From UBA7328 sp965247965 (GTDB lineage Bacteria > Bacteroidota > Bacteroidia > Chitinophagales > Saprospiraceae): a stretch of DNA of 64,000 nucleotides. The stretch's first letter is position 1; each line of letters starts with the position of its first letter. This document shows positions 36,721 through 46,290 of the stretch, piece after piece. Both the position numbers and the translations under genes were made by a program. The notes under the pieces are model-generated. The model was not told the origin of the DNA, searched no databases, and saw only the letters and a program-made list of their open reading frames with translations. The stretch spans positions 1,984,001 to 2,048,000 of the forward strand of contig OZ252053.1 of assembly GCA_965247965.1 (NCBI GenBank). Reading direction: 5' to 3'.

Positions 36721-37425
36721 AGTACACTTGACTTTTCGGCCACGGATGCCGATGGTGATTCACTGGTTTATTCTTTATGCAATGTAATTGCTGCAGGAGG
36801 AACCAATGGCAATGCCAACAATGCTCAGCAATGCGATTACGTTAAACCCGATCCTGAATTGTGCGGTCCTGAGGAATTTGATACGATCAACTACAAAAGC
36901 CCGTTTTCGCTGAAATCTCCTATTTCGGCCAATGAAAATACGATTCTAGATGAGCAAGGAATACTTCACTTTGAGCCGGATTACGCTGGATTCTTGACCG
37001 TAAATGTTTGTGTAGATGAATACAGGGACGGCGTGTTAATGACCAATTTTTCACGAACGGCGTCATTTATTTCTACCCTCACGACTGCGACTGCCGAACT
37101 TCCGGATGCTTCAGACGCCATCCTGCTATTTCCCAATCCAGCTAATGATTGGATAACAATAAATTCAAAATACACCGATCAAATCGAGTCTGTTGAAGTA
37201 TTTTCTACGGATGGTTCTTTAAGATATCGGAAAGGCATTGAGAAGGATCGAATTGATTTGAGAGGATTGAACGGAGGTATGTATTTCGTTAGATTTAGTG
37301 TAGACAAGCAGCGCCCAATTTGGAAAAAGGTGGTCATCAGCCACAGCAAACAAGAGTTGGTTTTCCGCACAATAGCGAACCGAATTTATTCGGTTCATTT
37401 ATTAATCGGTTCTGCAACCAAATGA
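36721..37425 (+). pseudogene. 5'-truncated surface protein with type IX sorting domain
   Basis: The frame is open from 36721 with no start. STLDFSATDADGDSLVYSLC matches the middle of PKD/Ig-repeat surface proteins such as the one at 13378 (ATDPDGDMLVYKLY). It continues with PISANENTILDEQGILHF and ends in a sorting domain (LLFPNPANDWITINSK ... GMYFVRFSVDK). About 180 residues before the sorting domain survive; the large N-terminal part and signal peptide are gone. A late in-frame extension runs to the stop at 37425. Confidence 0.65.
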
Positions 37426-37447
37426 ATTTGGTTGGCCAATAAAAAAA

Positions 37448-37467
37448 GGCCGCTACTCTTAGCGGCC
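37448..37467. terminator. Bidirectional terminator hairpin
   Basis: GGCCGCTA and TAGCGGCC form a perfect 8-bp stem with loop CTCT. A run of seven A lies before it, and CTTCTT follows. It sits between the end of the truncated sorting-domain gene and the end of the convergent Crp/Fnr gene, and can serve both. Confidence 0.7.
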
Positions 37468-37513
37468 CTTCTTAACTAGGATTTCAGAATGAATAATTCT
37501 TTGGCTCTCCGGC

Positions 37514-38215
37514 TTATAGGAAAATTCCTACATCTCTTATTAAAATTCGTTTTCTGCTCAATATGATCAGGTTGTTTTTCTTCAGGTCGTTAAGTATGGT
37601 TGTTACAGTCTGACGAGAAGTTCCAGTGAAATTGGCTATATCTTGCTGTGTAAAGCTGTGTCTGATTAGCATTTCATCAATACCTACGCGTTTGCCAAAT
37701 TGGTTGGCATTGTCCTTGAGGAAGTTAATAATCCGTGTCCGTGCATCTTCCAGGATCAGGGATTCGAGCCTCTTCTCGGTCTTTTTGATCTTGTTGCTCA
37801 TCATATTCATTACATCCATAGCGAATGCAAAATTTCTGCGCAATAATTCTCTCACGACCGATGAATTTACACCCAGAATTATACAGGCCCTGTCCATGGA
37901 TTGAGCATTTTCCCGCAATACATTGTTTTGGGTTGTAATGCAAGTGCCGTTAAAGGTCATCCCGGGGTGTATCACAGCTTTGATCACCTCCCTACTGTCA
38001 TTGGTAAAAGAAGAAATCTTTACGATGCCTTGTTCTAGGATAAAAAGTTGGTCTGCGACTTCATTCTTTTTATACAAAAAAGAATATTTAGGCAGGTGGA
38101 TCTCTTTGGCGTTCTCAGCGAGATATTCAAGATTTTCGAGATCTATATTTTTAAAAAGTGACACAGTTCTCAGAAAACTTATCTGCGCCGATACGTTTTC
38201 AGCAATATTTTTCAT
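37514..38215 (-). CDS. Crp/Fnr family transcriptional regulator
   Basis: The 233-residue protein has the N-terminal cyclic-nucleotide-binding-like domain (about 15-130, LFILEQGIVKISSFTND) and the long connecting helix. The C-terminal winged HTH contains the recognition motif FTQQDIANFTGTSRQTVTTILNDLKK. The Cys cluster of oxygen-sensing Fnr is absent, and the effector is unknown. The frame is open to a TTG at 38233; the ATG at 38215 is preferred. Nearby genes give no clue to its regulon. Confidence 0.88.
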   Translation of the reverse strand: MKNIAENVSAQISFLRTVSLFKNIDLENLEYLAENAKEIHLPKYSFLYKKNEVADQLFILEQGIVKISSFTNDSREVIKAVIHPGMTFNGTCITTQNNVLRENAQSMDRACIILGVNSSVVRELLRRNFAFAMDVMNMMSNKIKKTEKRLESLILEDARTRIINFLKDNANQFGKRVGIDEMLIRHSFTQQDIANFTGTSRQTVTTILNDLKKNNLIILSRKRILIRDVGIFL

Positions 38216-38442
38216 TCTTAAGTTGATTAGCAACTATAAGACATTATTCCCGTTGCCCACCCCTATCTCTTAAGTCGGAAATTTGACAATTGAATTCACT
38301 TTGTGAATTGTTGCTTTGGAATTATGGAGTAATGCCCGCCTGAACGGACGGGCAGGGAGTAATGTTTTATTGATGTGTAGTCACCTGATAATCAGTGATT
38401 TGCAAATAAATCCTGTAAGATCTCAATTTTGAATGATTAATT

Positions 38443-40318
38443 TTGAGTCCACTCCGAAAACTAAATCATAAATCATGTCAAATATTACAATAAGATGACA
38501 TATATATTTAATTTGTGATATGTTTAAACGTAGTACAAATTCACAAGTCGATCTATTCAAATCGATAGGAGGGATGCTATCAGAACGGAAGCGAGAGCTT
38601 CTGGATGATCCAAATGGTTGGCATAATATATTTTTTAAAGAAGTGGTATCTCGCATAGACGAAGGATTGTTCGAGGTGCTTTATAATCAAGGAGGCCGGC
38701 CCAATTGCTCAATTAGAGTTTTAATGGGAATGATTATCCTTAAAGAAGGTAAAGGTTGGACTGATGAACAACTTTTTGATGAATGTCGATTCAACACCAG
38801 GGTCATGCTTGCTTTGGGATATTCGAATATAAATGAGGATATTCCGACCGAATCGACTTACTATAAGTTCAGACAGAGCATGGTAGAGTATAATCAAGAC
38901 CATGGGGAGGATTTGATGAAGGCGGCATTTAAACAAATCACTATTGGGCAGATAGAGCAATACAAGGTGAGCGGTAAGAAAATACGATTGGATTCGAAGT
39001 TGATTAATTCCAATATTGCACGCTGCACTCGAGTCCAGATGATAATCGAAGCTGTACGAGTATGCAGTAAAGACCTTATGGTAGAACTGCTTACAGATCA
39101 ATTGGATAAAGAATCATGCGAGCTTTTAGAAAAGCTAAAAAGCCAAAGTGCCTCCAATATTGTCTACCCATTAAACAAAAAAGAAAAAGAGGAACTGCTA
39201 GTAGGTATGGGTAAGATCATAAAGGTACTCTTGAGTCATGGCCAGGCGGCGGGATTGACAGGCTACCAAGATCTCAAGCGGCTCTACGAAGAACAGTATG
39301 AAGAACAATCAGAGGAATCTAATGAGCAAAAACCTCCGAGTGCCTCTGATGATAAAACAAAAATCAGCGCGGTCTGTGATGAATCTGAACAGCAAACTAA
39401 ACAGGAGAATACTCCGAGACCCAAAGCTGCAAGAGACATATCGAGTGGCAGTGTGCAGTCCATTCATGATCCTGATGCTGCCTACCGTACTAAAGGTAAA
39501 GCAGAAAATAAACAGACCATATCGGGCTATCATGCCAACATAAGTGAAACGTGTACAGAAGAAAATGAAATAGACCTAATCGTAGATGCCCAGGTAGTAC
39601 CGGCCAATATTACAGAAGACGAGTTTTTAATCGAATCTATCGACCATATCCAGGATGTATTAAATCCAGATAAGGATGAATCAGGTCAAGAAAAGAATAA
39701 AATAGAACAGGCCATCACGGATGGCGGATACGACAGCAAGGCCAACAGAAAAGCAATGTCAGAAACGACCACGCCCGAATGGAAGTTAGCTAATACAAAA
39801 GGGGGAAAGCAGGCCTATACAATGAAACGAGATGAGAATAACAATCTTCAAGTATGGCGAAAAAAGACAGGAGAACAGTGCGCGGTAAAGTTTAACGAGA
39901 AGACCAACAAATACGTCATTAAACACGACACCCGAGGTCGGTATATGACCAAAGATGAAGTAGAAAACTATTTTTTATTTCAACAGATGCAAGAAACATT
40001 AGATGAGCACACCCACAATCTAAGAGCCAATGTGGAATCGACCATACATCAATGTTTTCACCGGCTCAAAAAAAGGAACAAAATATTATATCGGGGTTTA
40101 TTCAAATGTCAAATTTATGTCCTGTCACGAGTACTTTGGACGAATTTTAGAAGAATTAACGATAAATTGGTCGAAAATGCCCTCGGATTTCCAAATATCA
40201 TCATCGCAACCCTCAGGAATGCTTATGCAACAATATTGCACTTAAGAAAATTCCAGGGTTTTGGCCGCAGCTGGCAAATGTACGCTTGAAAAATGTGTGG
40301 TAATCGGAGTGGACTCAA
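38443..40318. mobile_element. IS1182-family-like insertion sequence
   Basis: A 1.9-kb element with perfect 15-bp inverted ends (TTGAGTCCACTCCGA at 38443-38457 and its complement at 40304-40318) encloses one transposase gene. No clean target duplication is visible. TCAATTTTGAATG occurs just outside the left end and across the right boundary (38423-38435 and 40315-40327). It sits between Crp/Fnr and the DUF4249 lipoprotein. Confidence 0.85.
38520..40289 (+). CDS. IS1182-like transposase
   Basis: The 589-residue protein starts with a DUF772-type N-terminal domain (FKRSTNSQVDLFKSI, GRPNCSIRVLMGMIILKE, DECRFNTRVMLALGY). The DDE catalytic domain has the first Asp region KIRLDSKLINSNIA and the second in ITDGGYDSKANRKAM; the C-terminal Glu region is near NVESTIHQCFHRLKKR. 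A long charged insert (about residues 255-325) separates the catalytic parts. The frame is intact, so the element may be mobile. Confidence 0.85.
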   Translation: MFKRSTNSQVDLFKSIGGMLSERKRELLDDPNGWHNIFFKEVVSRIDEGLFEVLYNQGGRPNCSIRVLMGMIILKEGKGWTDEQLFDECRFNTRVMLALGYSNINEDIPTESTYYKFRQSMVEYNQDHGEDLMKAAFKQITIGQIEQYKVSGKKIRLDSKLINSNIARCTRVQMIIEAVRVCSKDLMVELLTDQLDKESCELLEKLKSQSASNIVYPLNKKEKEELLVGMGKIIKVLLSHGQAAGLTGYQDLKRLYEEQYEEQSEESNEQKPPSASDDKTKISAVCDESEQQTKQENTPRPKAARDISSGSVQSIHDPDAAYRTKGKAENKQTISGYHANISETCTEENEIDLIVDAQVVPANITEDEFLIESIDHIQDVLNPDKDESGQEKNKIEQAITDGGYDSKANRKAMSETTTPEWKLANTKGGKQAYTMKRDENNNLQVWRKKTGEQCAVKFNEKTNKYVIKHDTRGRYMTKDEVENYFLFQQMQETLDEHTHNLRANVESTIHQCFHRLKKRNKILYRGLFKCQIYVLSRVLWTNFRRINDKLVENALGFPNIIIATLRNAYATILHLRKFQGFGRSWQMYA

Positions 40319-40383
40319 TTTTGAATGTGTGCACGGAGTAAATTCATTCATTCAAAATTCATTAGTAAGTGCTTACCTAATTC

Positions 40384-40443
40384 AACACTCCAACTTTCCA
40401 ACACTCCAACTTTCCAACACTCCAGTTCTCCAATGCTCCAATT
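40384..40443. repeat. 16-bp tandem repeat (AACACTCCAACTTTCC), about 3.5 copies
   Basis: The unit AACACTCCAACTTTCC occurs three times in a row, the later copies diverging (AACACTCCAGTTCTCC, AATGCTCCAATTG). It lies between the IS1182-like element and the DUF4249 gene and holds no gene. Confidence 0.6.
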
Positions 40444-40464
40444 GACGGTCCTTCACGAATGGGG

Positions 40465-41403
40465 TTACAATTTGATCAAAGAATTGGTCGTGCTGAAGCC
40501 TCCAAAAACGCCAAGGCCATTTTCGATATTAGAAAAAGAAGAAACAGGTGTGGTGAACGGAGTAGCGTTATTGATTAATTGTTTGTGAAGGGATTGGTGG
40601 TAGTCATACAGTTCTCTTGCTATAGTGTGTACGATGACCTCCATACTCTGCAGAACGTCTATATTCGGATCGAGCAGAGTAGTTGTAGAGAGCCTGAGTT
40701 TGACCATATTGTTTTGGAGTTTTGAGTAATCGATGAAGACGCCTTCTTTGTGTATCAGTTCGTTGATGGCGTTAGGAGATTCTAGAATGTTCAACACTTG
40801 TAATGGTTCGGTTTCGGCAAAGAAGGTAATTTGCACCTCGCCGGTGACGTCAATCTTAAATTGAGAAAAGATGCGCTCCGGAATAATTTGTAAGAAGGTC
40901 TGCTCATTTCTTGACCCTCCAAGTTCGATTTCGACGTCGAATACTACATCGACCAAGCCGCTGTTAACTTCTAGTTCGTTCTTTGCTATTACGTTCGCCC
41001 TGGCTATGGTTATGGGCTCTGGTATGAATGTAGAGGCCCTTATCTCACCCATCTGATCATTGGGAAAGGAAATTCTGATGAAGTAATGTTGACCAGGTGA
41101 AGGCCGGAAATCTCTATTCCTCAATTCGTATTTATTCGTATTTCGAGAATAAATGAAAGCCGTAGCTTCAGCGGGTAAATCCGTGCCCGAAAGAAAAATA
41201 AAAGCGTCCTCGGGCCTTTGTACATCTGTCGACGAAAGAATACTGGTCGTAACGCTCAGGTCAAGGTCTATGGCATGACTGGGAGAGATCTCGCTCAAAA
41301 TAACGATCTGATCTTCAGAAATTTCTAACTCCACATCGATCATTTCACGACAGGAAAATAGAAATGAGGAAAAAAATACGATATAGATTAAACGTTTAAT
41401 CAA
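40465..41403 (-). CDS. DUF4249 domain lipoprotein
   Basis: The 312-residue protein has a lipoprotein signal (MIKRLIYIVFFSSFLFSCRE, lipobox Cys at residue 18). A beta-rich body follows, with the family-typical ending YDYHQSLHKQ ... NIENGLGVFGGFSTT. In Bacteroidota DUF4249 genes usually follow a TonB-dependent receptor; here no receptor is adjacent. The region upstream holds nothing until the S23 relic. Function unknown, probably outer-membrane linked. Confidence 0.88.
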   Translation of the reverse strand: MIKRLIYIVFFSSFLFSCREMIDVELEISEDQIVILSEISPSHAIDLDLSVTTSILSSTDVQRPEDAFIFLSGTDLPAEATAFIYSRNTNKYELRNRDFRPSPGQHYFIRISFPNDQMGEIRASTFIPEPITIARANVIAKNELEVNSGLVDVVFDVEIELGGSRNEQTFLQIIPERIFSQFKIDVTGEVQITFFAETEPLQVLNILESPNAINELIHKEGVFIDYSKLQNNMVKLRLSTTTLLDPNIDVLQSMEVIVHTIARELYDYHQSLHKQLINNATPFTTPVSSFSNIENGLGVFGGFSTTNSLIKL

Positions 41404-41606
41404 TAGTCCCTAATAAAAAATTAGCCCAATGTGAACTATCTGAGACCCTAATTAAACTAAGCATCAAAGATAGTCCAATACCTACTACATTGCAAACATA
41501 TTACATTTTTTAATAATATAAAAGTATCTGATACTCAATGTGGTATTTGCGTTTTTACAGAGAAAGTGCAGGTTTGAAAAGTAGGTGACATTTGAGGAGT
41601 TGGGTT
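41404..41606. other. AT-rich gap upstream of DUF4249
   Basis: No gene or strong structure is visible. It presumably holds the DUF4249 promoter; no clear TAnnTTTG motif stands out. Confidence 0.35.
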
Positions 41607-42063
<457 letters not shown>

Positions 42064-43423
42064 GTGCCTCGGGAACGAAATATTAGAACTATTTTTAATA
42101 TATTTGTGTTCACCAAAACAAAAAAAAGATGAGAGGGATTCCCACAGCCCTCCCATTAACAGTAAACGAACGTCAGCGTGATATATTAGAAAAGGAATAT
42201 CACAAGGTGAATATACCAAGTTCATACAAACAACGAGTTTCCATAGTAGTTTCAGGAATGGAAGGAAAGAGTATACATGAAACTTCAAGAAATTTAGGAG
42301 TTTCATTAAATACAGTACGACGGTGGAGGCGGCGTTGGGAATCAGGACAAGAGGAATTAAGAGCGTTAGAACATGATGAACAAGGCATTCGAGTGAAAGA
42401 TCATGTTTTACGTACCAAGATTAAGGAGGAGGTACTATCAGACTTGCCCAGGAGTGGAGCACCAAAACGAATAACCTTAGCCCAAGAGCAGCAAATTGTA
42501 GGGTTGGCCTGTGAAAAGCCCGAGGATCATGATATTGAAATGGATTACTGGACAAGAGAAATGTTGGCCCATGTGGCAAAGGCAAGGAAAATTGTGGATA
42601 GCATTTCCCCACGTTATGTGGGCACTATTTTAAAAAAAACAAATTAAGGCCGGATAAGTCAGATTATTGGTTATACCCCAATATTGAGGACCGAGAATTA
42701 TTTCGCAAACAAGTTGAGTTCATTTGTGCTTTAATTATAGGGGCAGTGGCGGGGCAAGACCCAAATAGGCGTGTTTTTAGTGTAGACGAAAAAACAGGTA
42801 TTCAAGCCTTGGAGAGAAAAAACAGCACTCCGATGCGCCCGGGTAGAAATCGTCGTATTGAATCTGAATACACTCGACACGGAACAACCTGTTTAATGGC
42901 CGCATTGGATATTTCTAATGGAAAAATACACCATTACCGATTACATCCAACCCGTACAGAAAAGGATTATTTAGAATTCATAAAACAAAGTTGTGCAACT
43001 GTATCAATTGATAAACAAATCGGATTTCTTGCTGATCAACTCAATACACATAAATCGGAATCTTTGGTGCGTTGGGTAGCCCAGCAAATCGATTATAGGG
43101 GAGACTTAGGAACAAAAGAGTATAAGGGAATTCTAAAAAGTCAAGCTTCCAGACAAGCATTTTTAGAGAATCCCGAACATCGCATCTTTTTTGTATATAC
43201 TCCAAAACACTGTTCCTGGCTCAACCCTATCGAAAACTGGTTTGGAAAACTACAAAGGCACAGAATTAAGAACGGAAATTTTATATCAGTGGACGATCTG
43301 AAATCCAAAATTGAATCTTACATTGCATTCTACAACACACTATTGTTTAAACCGTATAAGTGGAAATTCAAAGGATTTATCGAAGCTCAACCTCATGGTT
43401 CAAGAACTTCGTTCCCGATGCAC
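42064..43423. mobile_element. IS630-family insertion sequence with TA target duplication
   Basis: The 1360-bp element has inverted ends GTGCCTCGGGAACGAA (42064-42079) and TTCGTTCCCGATGCAC (43408-43423, one mismatch). It is flanked on both sides by TA (42062-42063 and 43424-43425), the IS630 target. The left TA touches the repeat arm of the S23 element, so it inserted there after that arm existed. Confidence 0.88.
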
Positions 43424-43426
43424 TAG
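42129..43426 (+). CDS. IS630-type transposase, probable -1 programmed frameshift (or disrupted gene)
   Basis: The N-terminal HTH part (42129-42647) has KSIHETSRNLGVSLNTVRRWR. The catalytic part, in the -1 frame (about 42638-43426), has the DDE residues in FSVDEKTG, FLADQLNTH and WLNPIENWFGKLQRHR. The frames overlap at a run of eight A (42632-42639): sliding back one base on A-AAA-AAA joins TILKK to NKLRPDKSDYW without loss. Many small transposons make their transposase this way; a plain mutation is the alternative. The stop TAG is formed by the target TA plus the next base, not by the element itself. Confidence 0.75.
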
Positions 43427-43671
43427 TGCACCAGGCACTAAATCCTGACCCCCATGAAACTTGTTCTTTTCCTCCTGCTCGGGGTTGGAAAAATCCTCAT
43501 TATGCTTAGGCATAACTCCGGTTTTTCCGCCTTGATCAGAAGAAAAATAACTTTGTTTATGAGGTTCATTACTTAATGCCTAATGCACTAGTTATACCGG
43601 ACGAAATCCTAATGAACAAGATATATGTTCTAAGAGGTAAGAGGATAATGCGATCTTGTACAATTCGCATT
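43427..43671. other. Gap after the IS630-like element
   Basis: No gene is visible. It holds a long-armed hairpin at 43487-43528 and a second copy of the element's terminal word ATGCACTAGT (43583-43592), 165 bases beyond the right end. Confidence 0.4.
43487..43528. repeat. Hairpin GGAAAAA-TTATGC / GCATAA-TTTTTCC
   Basis: TTATGC (43500-43505) pairs with GCATAA (43510-43515) around TTAG. Outside it GGAAAAA (43487-43493) pairs with TTTTTCC (43522-43528), with small mismatched loops. It could terminate the upstream element or be a dispersed repeat. Confidence 0.4.
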
Positions 43672-44619
43672 TCACCTCCTCCGCTTCCCTTTCCAATGCC
43701 GCATGGCATCCGTTGTACCAACCATCCCGCTTTCATCGACAATGCCTTCAAAGACTAACGACATAAATGGATCGGGATTTTCATCGATTGCCCAGGCCAT
43801 TGCCCGAAAGAGTATAATGCGAAATTCGGGATCAAAATAGGTGAAGGTGTGGTGGCCCGTTGTGGTTCCGAATACTCGTCCATCACCTAATTCATAGGTC
43901 CAAAAGATCGGAGATTTCTCTTCCGATAATTGATCCTTTGCAACAGGAGCAGTGCTATTACCGCCAGGGCCGGTTTTCACGGTTCCGTGCACCAGCACAG
44001 ATTCTTCTTGAAAAAGATCCCAGTAGAACTCGTCCGTAATGGTTATAGTATTGGAAAAGCCGCGGAAAACCTGATGTTTGTTATTTACATGTATTTCGTC
44101 GAATATCGCACCCCACTTGGATGTTCCCTCGTTCCAGGCAGAACCAAGACACTTCGATAGTTTCTTGCCCATGGATGAAGGGCGGATGATCGCAGTTTCG
44201 TGCAAAGACACCACACCTCCGCCATTTTCAATGAAGTTTTGAAACATAACAAATTGATTATCAGCTAATTGTGGTAGGTGTAAATACATGACCACGAGAT
44301 CTGCCTCATCAAATTGACCTTGATTGGGGAACAGAAAGGCTTCATCAACGGTGATATTTGGCACCTTTTCTAATAAGCTGACCATTAGGTCTTTTACCTT
44401 CACATAATCATGTGCTCCGGGAATGTGGTGTTCGTCGTATCCATAGACCCAAAGGACGTTGAGGGGTTTTTCAAATTTTTTGGACGATAACGGACCGATT
44501 ATTTCTTCAAGATATGTTTTTTCAATTAGTGGCTTCGGGAGTTGGTATAAGTGCTGGCCATATACAAACAGCGGGAATAGACTAAAAAAGAGAACAGCGA
44601 ATTTGCGAAACATAGACAT
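43672..44619 (-). CDS. Secreted ThuA-domain protein (first of two)
   Basis: The 315-residue mature frame starts with a signal peptide (MSMFRKFAVLFFSLFPLFVYGQ). The ThuA-like (glutamine-amidotransferase fold) domain follows: PLNVLWVYGYDEHHIPGAHD, DEADLVVMYLHLPQL, GGGVVSLHETAI, HQVFRGFSNTITITDEFYW and DGRVFGTTTGHHT. ThuA proteins act in disaccharide catabolism or as exported accessory proteins; activity is not established. The frame is open to 44784, but the signal peptide fixes the start at 44619. A second ThuA gene follows upstream on the same strand, across a 400-bp gap. Confidence 0.8.
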   Translation of the reverse strand: MSMFRKFAVLFFSLFPLFVYGQHLYQLPKPLIEKTYLEEIIGPLSSKKFEKPLNVLWVYGYDEHHIPGAHDYVKVKDLMVSLLEKVPNITVDEAFLFPNQGQFDEADLVVMYLHLPQLADNQFVMFQNFIENGGGVVSLHETAIIRPSSMGKKLSKCLGSAWNEGTSKWGAIFDEIHVNNKHQVFRGFSNTITITDEFYWDLFQEESVLVHGTVKTGPGGNSTAPVAKDQLSEEKSPIFWTYELGDGRVFGTTTGHHTFTYFDPEFRIILFRAMAWAIDENPDPFMSLVFEGIVDESGMVGTTDAMRHWKGKRRR

Positions 44620-45035
44620 ATCACTTTTTTTGAAAACGGGCGTCAAGGTGACATCTTTTTTGCAGAAAAAGGTGTCATCTTGAATTTTGAAACGCTGCCA
44701 GATCACGAAACTTATACAGGGTAAAACCTGCCGAGATGACACCTTCTCTCGAAACCTGCCCGTCCGCAGGCGCATTGGCATCAACCTTAGTTTAACTTAT
44801 ATTTTATTTATGAATATGTATTCTTTTGATTATTAACATTATACAGGCAAACATTGGACTGCCACATAGTGAAGAACTTTGAATTTTTCTGCACTTTTGT
44901 TCTATGGTTAGATTCCCAAATATTAGGTTAAAACACAGGTAGTCAATTCTTTTTACATTGTTAATTGTTATATATGTTAAGTTAGAGTTGATGCATATGC
45001 GTCCGCAGGCGGGGATGTCACCTGTACACACTCAC
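44620..45035. other. Gap between the two ThuA genes
   Basis: No gene is supported. A GGTGTCATC/GATGACACC inverted pair (about 44671-44745) and GCGTCCGCAGGCG-type repeats (near 44760 and 44998) are present. The rest is AT-rich and probably holds the promoter of the first ThuA gene. Confidence 0.35.
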
Positions 45036-46163
45036 TCACTTCAAAGAAGCAACACTCTGATTCTTATCAATAAAATACTGATCATCCACAAACATATAAG
45101 GCGTCGGATCAAAATCGCCTACGATGTCCACATTCGCCTTTTCGGGCACCTCCAGATCGAGGCACCAGAAGACTGCGTTAACAAACATCCGCCTCGTTCC
45201 TTCGGATAACAAGTCCGTAGATGCTCCCATCGTCGTAGCGAATACCCTACCCTTCTGACCGCCGGGAATCTGGTAACTTTTCGTCCATGCCACTGGCATC
45301 ATGGGTTCATTCGGATTGCCTTTTTCGGCTCGGTCGGGATGGATACCAGCCACTTCGATATCCGTAGATCGCATACCGTACAGAGGATCATTTTCATCGT
45401 ACTCACCTGCCCGATTGACGGCCTGACCAAGAACTATCGGCTGTGAATCCCCCGGCAGCGGCAATCGCACACCGTACACATCTGTTGGGCCCCATATTTC
45501 GCCTTCTCCGATACCATTCAATATAGGGTGAGACGCTGCATCCGGAGCGACAATGCCTCTCGTGCTTTGATGACGATGCCATCCATGATGTGATATCCAT
45601 TTTTCACCTAAAACCAATCTCCCGAATCCGTCTTTCCACTCGTCATCACCTTCGTAGGAATTGCCGTAGTGCGCCCATTTCGAATCGGGGTCTGACTTTT
45701 TAAAATGAAAGGCGTGAGTCGCCGTACGTATTCCCAATACCGGCTTTCCTGTTTTCAGATAGTCATTTATGTATTGCATTTGCTCATCAGGGAGGGCCCG
45801 AAAGCGGGTAAAGATGATCATCATATCAGCAGTTTTCAGATGATCGAGGCCTGGAATATTATGTACGTAGTTTGGATTAATGATTCCTGGTTTTTCAGGA
45901 TCTTGAGCAAATAGTACCGTACAGTTAAATCCATGGTGTGTATTTAGCATTTTGGCCAATAGCGGCAGCGATTCCTCCGAGCGATATTCTTCGTCACCCG
46001 AAACGAGTACTACCTTTGGCATATCGCTTTTACCCTCGAAGGAGAGCCATTCTTGCACTTCAGTTGCCTCGATAAATGCAGTCTCACTCACTTCGCTGTT
46101 GTTCGGTTTGCATGCATAGTTAATGAAGAGGATAGGAACCAGGAGGTAGTGATAGATTTTCAT
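45036..46163 (-). CDS. ThuA-domain lipoprotein (second of two)
   Basis: The 375-residue protein has a lipoprotein signal (MKIYHYLLVPILFINYAC, Cys 18). A ThuA-like domain follows: PKVVLVSGDEEYRSEESLPLL, ADMMIIFTRFRALPDEQM, GKPVLGIRTATHAFH and GRVFATTMGAS. It also has HHGWHRHQSTRGIV, which is often seen in ThuA proteins beside PVC-type cytochromes. It lies divergent from a decayed cytochrome/dehydrogenase gene. The ATG at 46163 starts the signal; a -7 motif is 39 bases upstream. Confidence 0.85.
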   Translation of the reverse strand: MKIYHYLLVPILFINYACKPNNSEVSETAFIEATEVQEWLSFEGKSDMPKVVLVSGDEEYRSEESLPLLAKMLNTHHGFNCTVLFAQDPEKPGIINPNYVHNIPGLDHLKTADMMIIFTRFRALPDEQMQYINDYLKTGKPVLGIRTATHAFHFKKSDPDSKWAHYGNSYEGDDEWKDGFGRLVLGEKWISHHGWHRHQSTRGIVAPDAASHPILNGIGEGEIWGPTDVYGVRLPLPGDSQPIVLGQAVNRAGEYDENDPLYGMRSTDIEVAGIHPDRAEKGNPNEPMMPVAWTKSYQIPGGQKGRVFATTMGASTDLLSEGTRRMFVNAVFWCLDLEVPEKANVDIVGDFDPTPYMFVDDQYFIDKNQSVASLK

Positions 46164-46201
46164 CGGTCTCATATTTATGTTTAAATTAAAAAAAGTACCA
46201 C

Positions 46202-46209
46202 CAAAAGTA
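46202..46209 (-). promoter_or_regulatory. Probable promoter -7 element (TACTTTTG) of the second ThuA gene
   Basis: TACTTTTG fits TAnnTTTG on the minus strand and ends 39 bases before the ATG at 46163. Motif evidence only. Confidence 0.4.
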
Positions 46210-46290
46210 ACTATCCATTGTTATTTCGCTTCAATAATTAATAATTTGAGCAGATGCGTAAGACAACCTGTCTCTTTTCTATTTGTGTAG

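Noticed and set aside
38423..40327. TCAATTTTGAATG copies as a target duplication of the IS1182-like element
   Set aside because: The right copy overlaps the inverted end and the left copy is not adjacent to it, so it does not have the geometry of a duplication.
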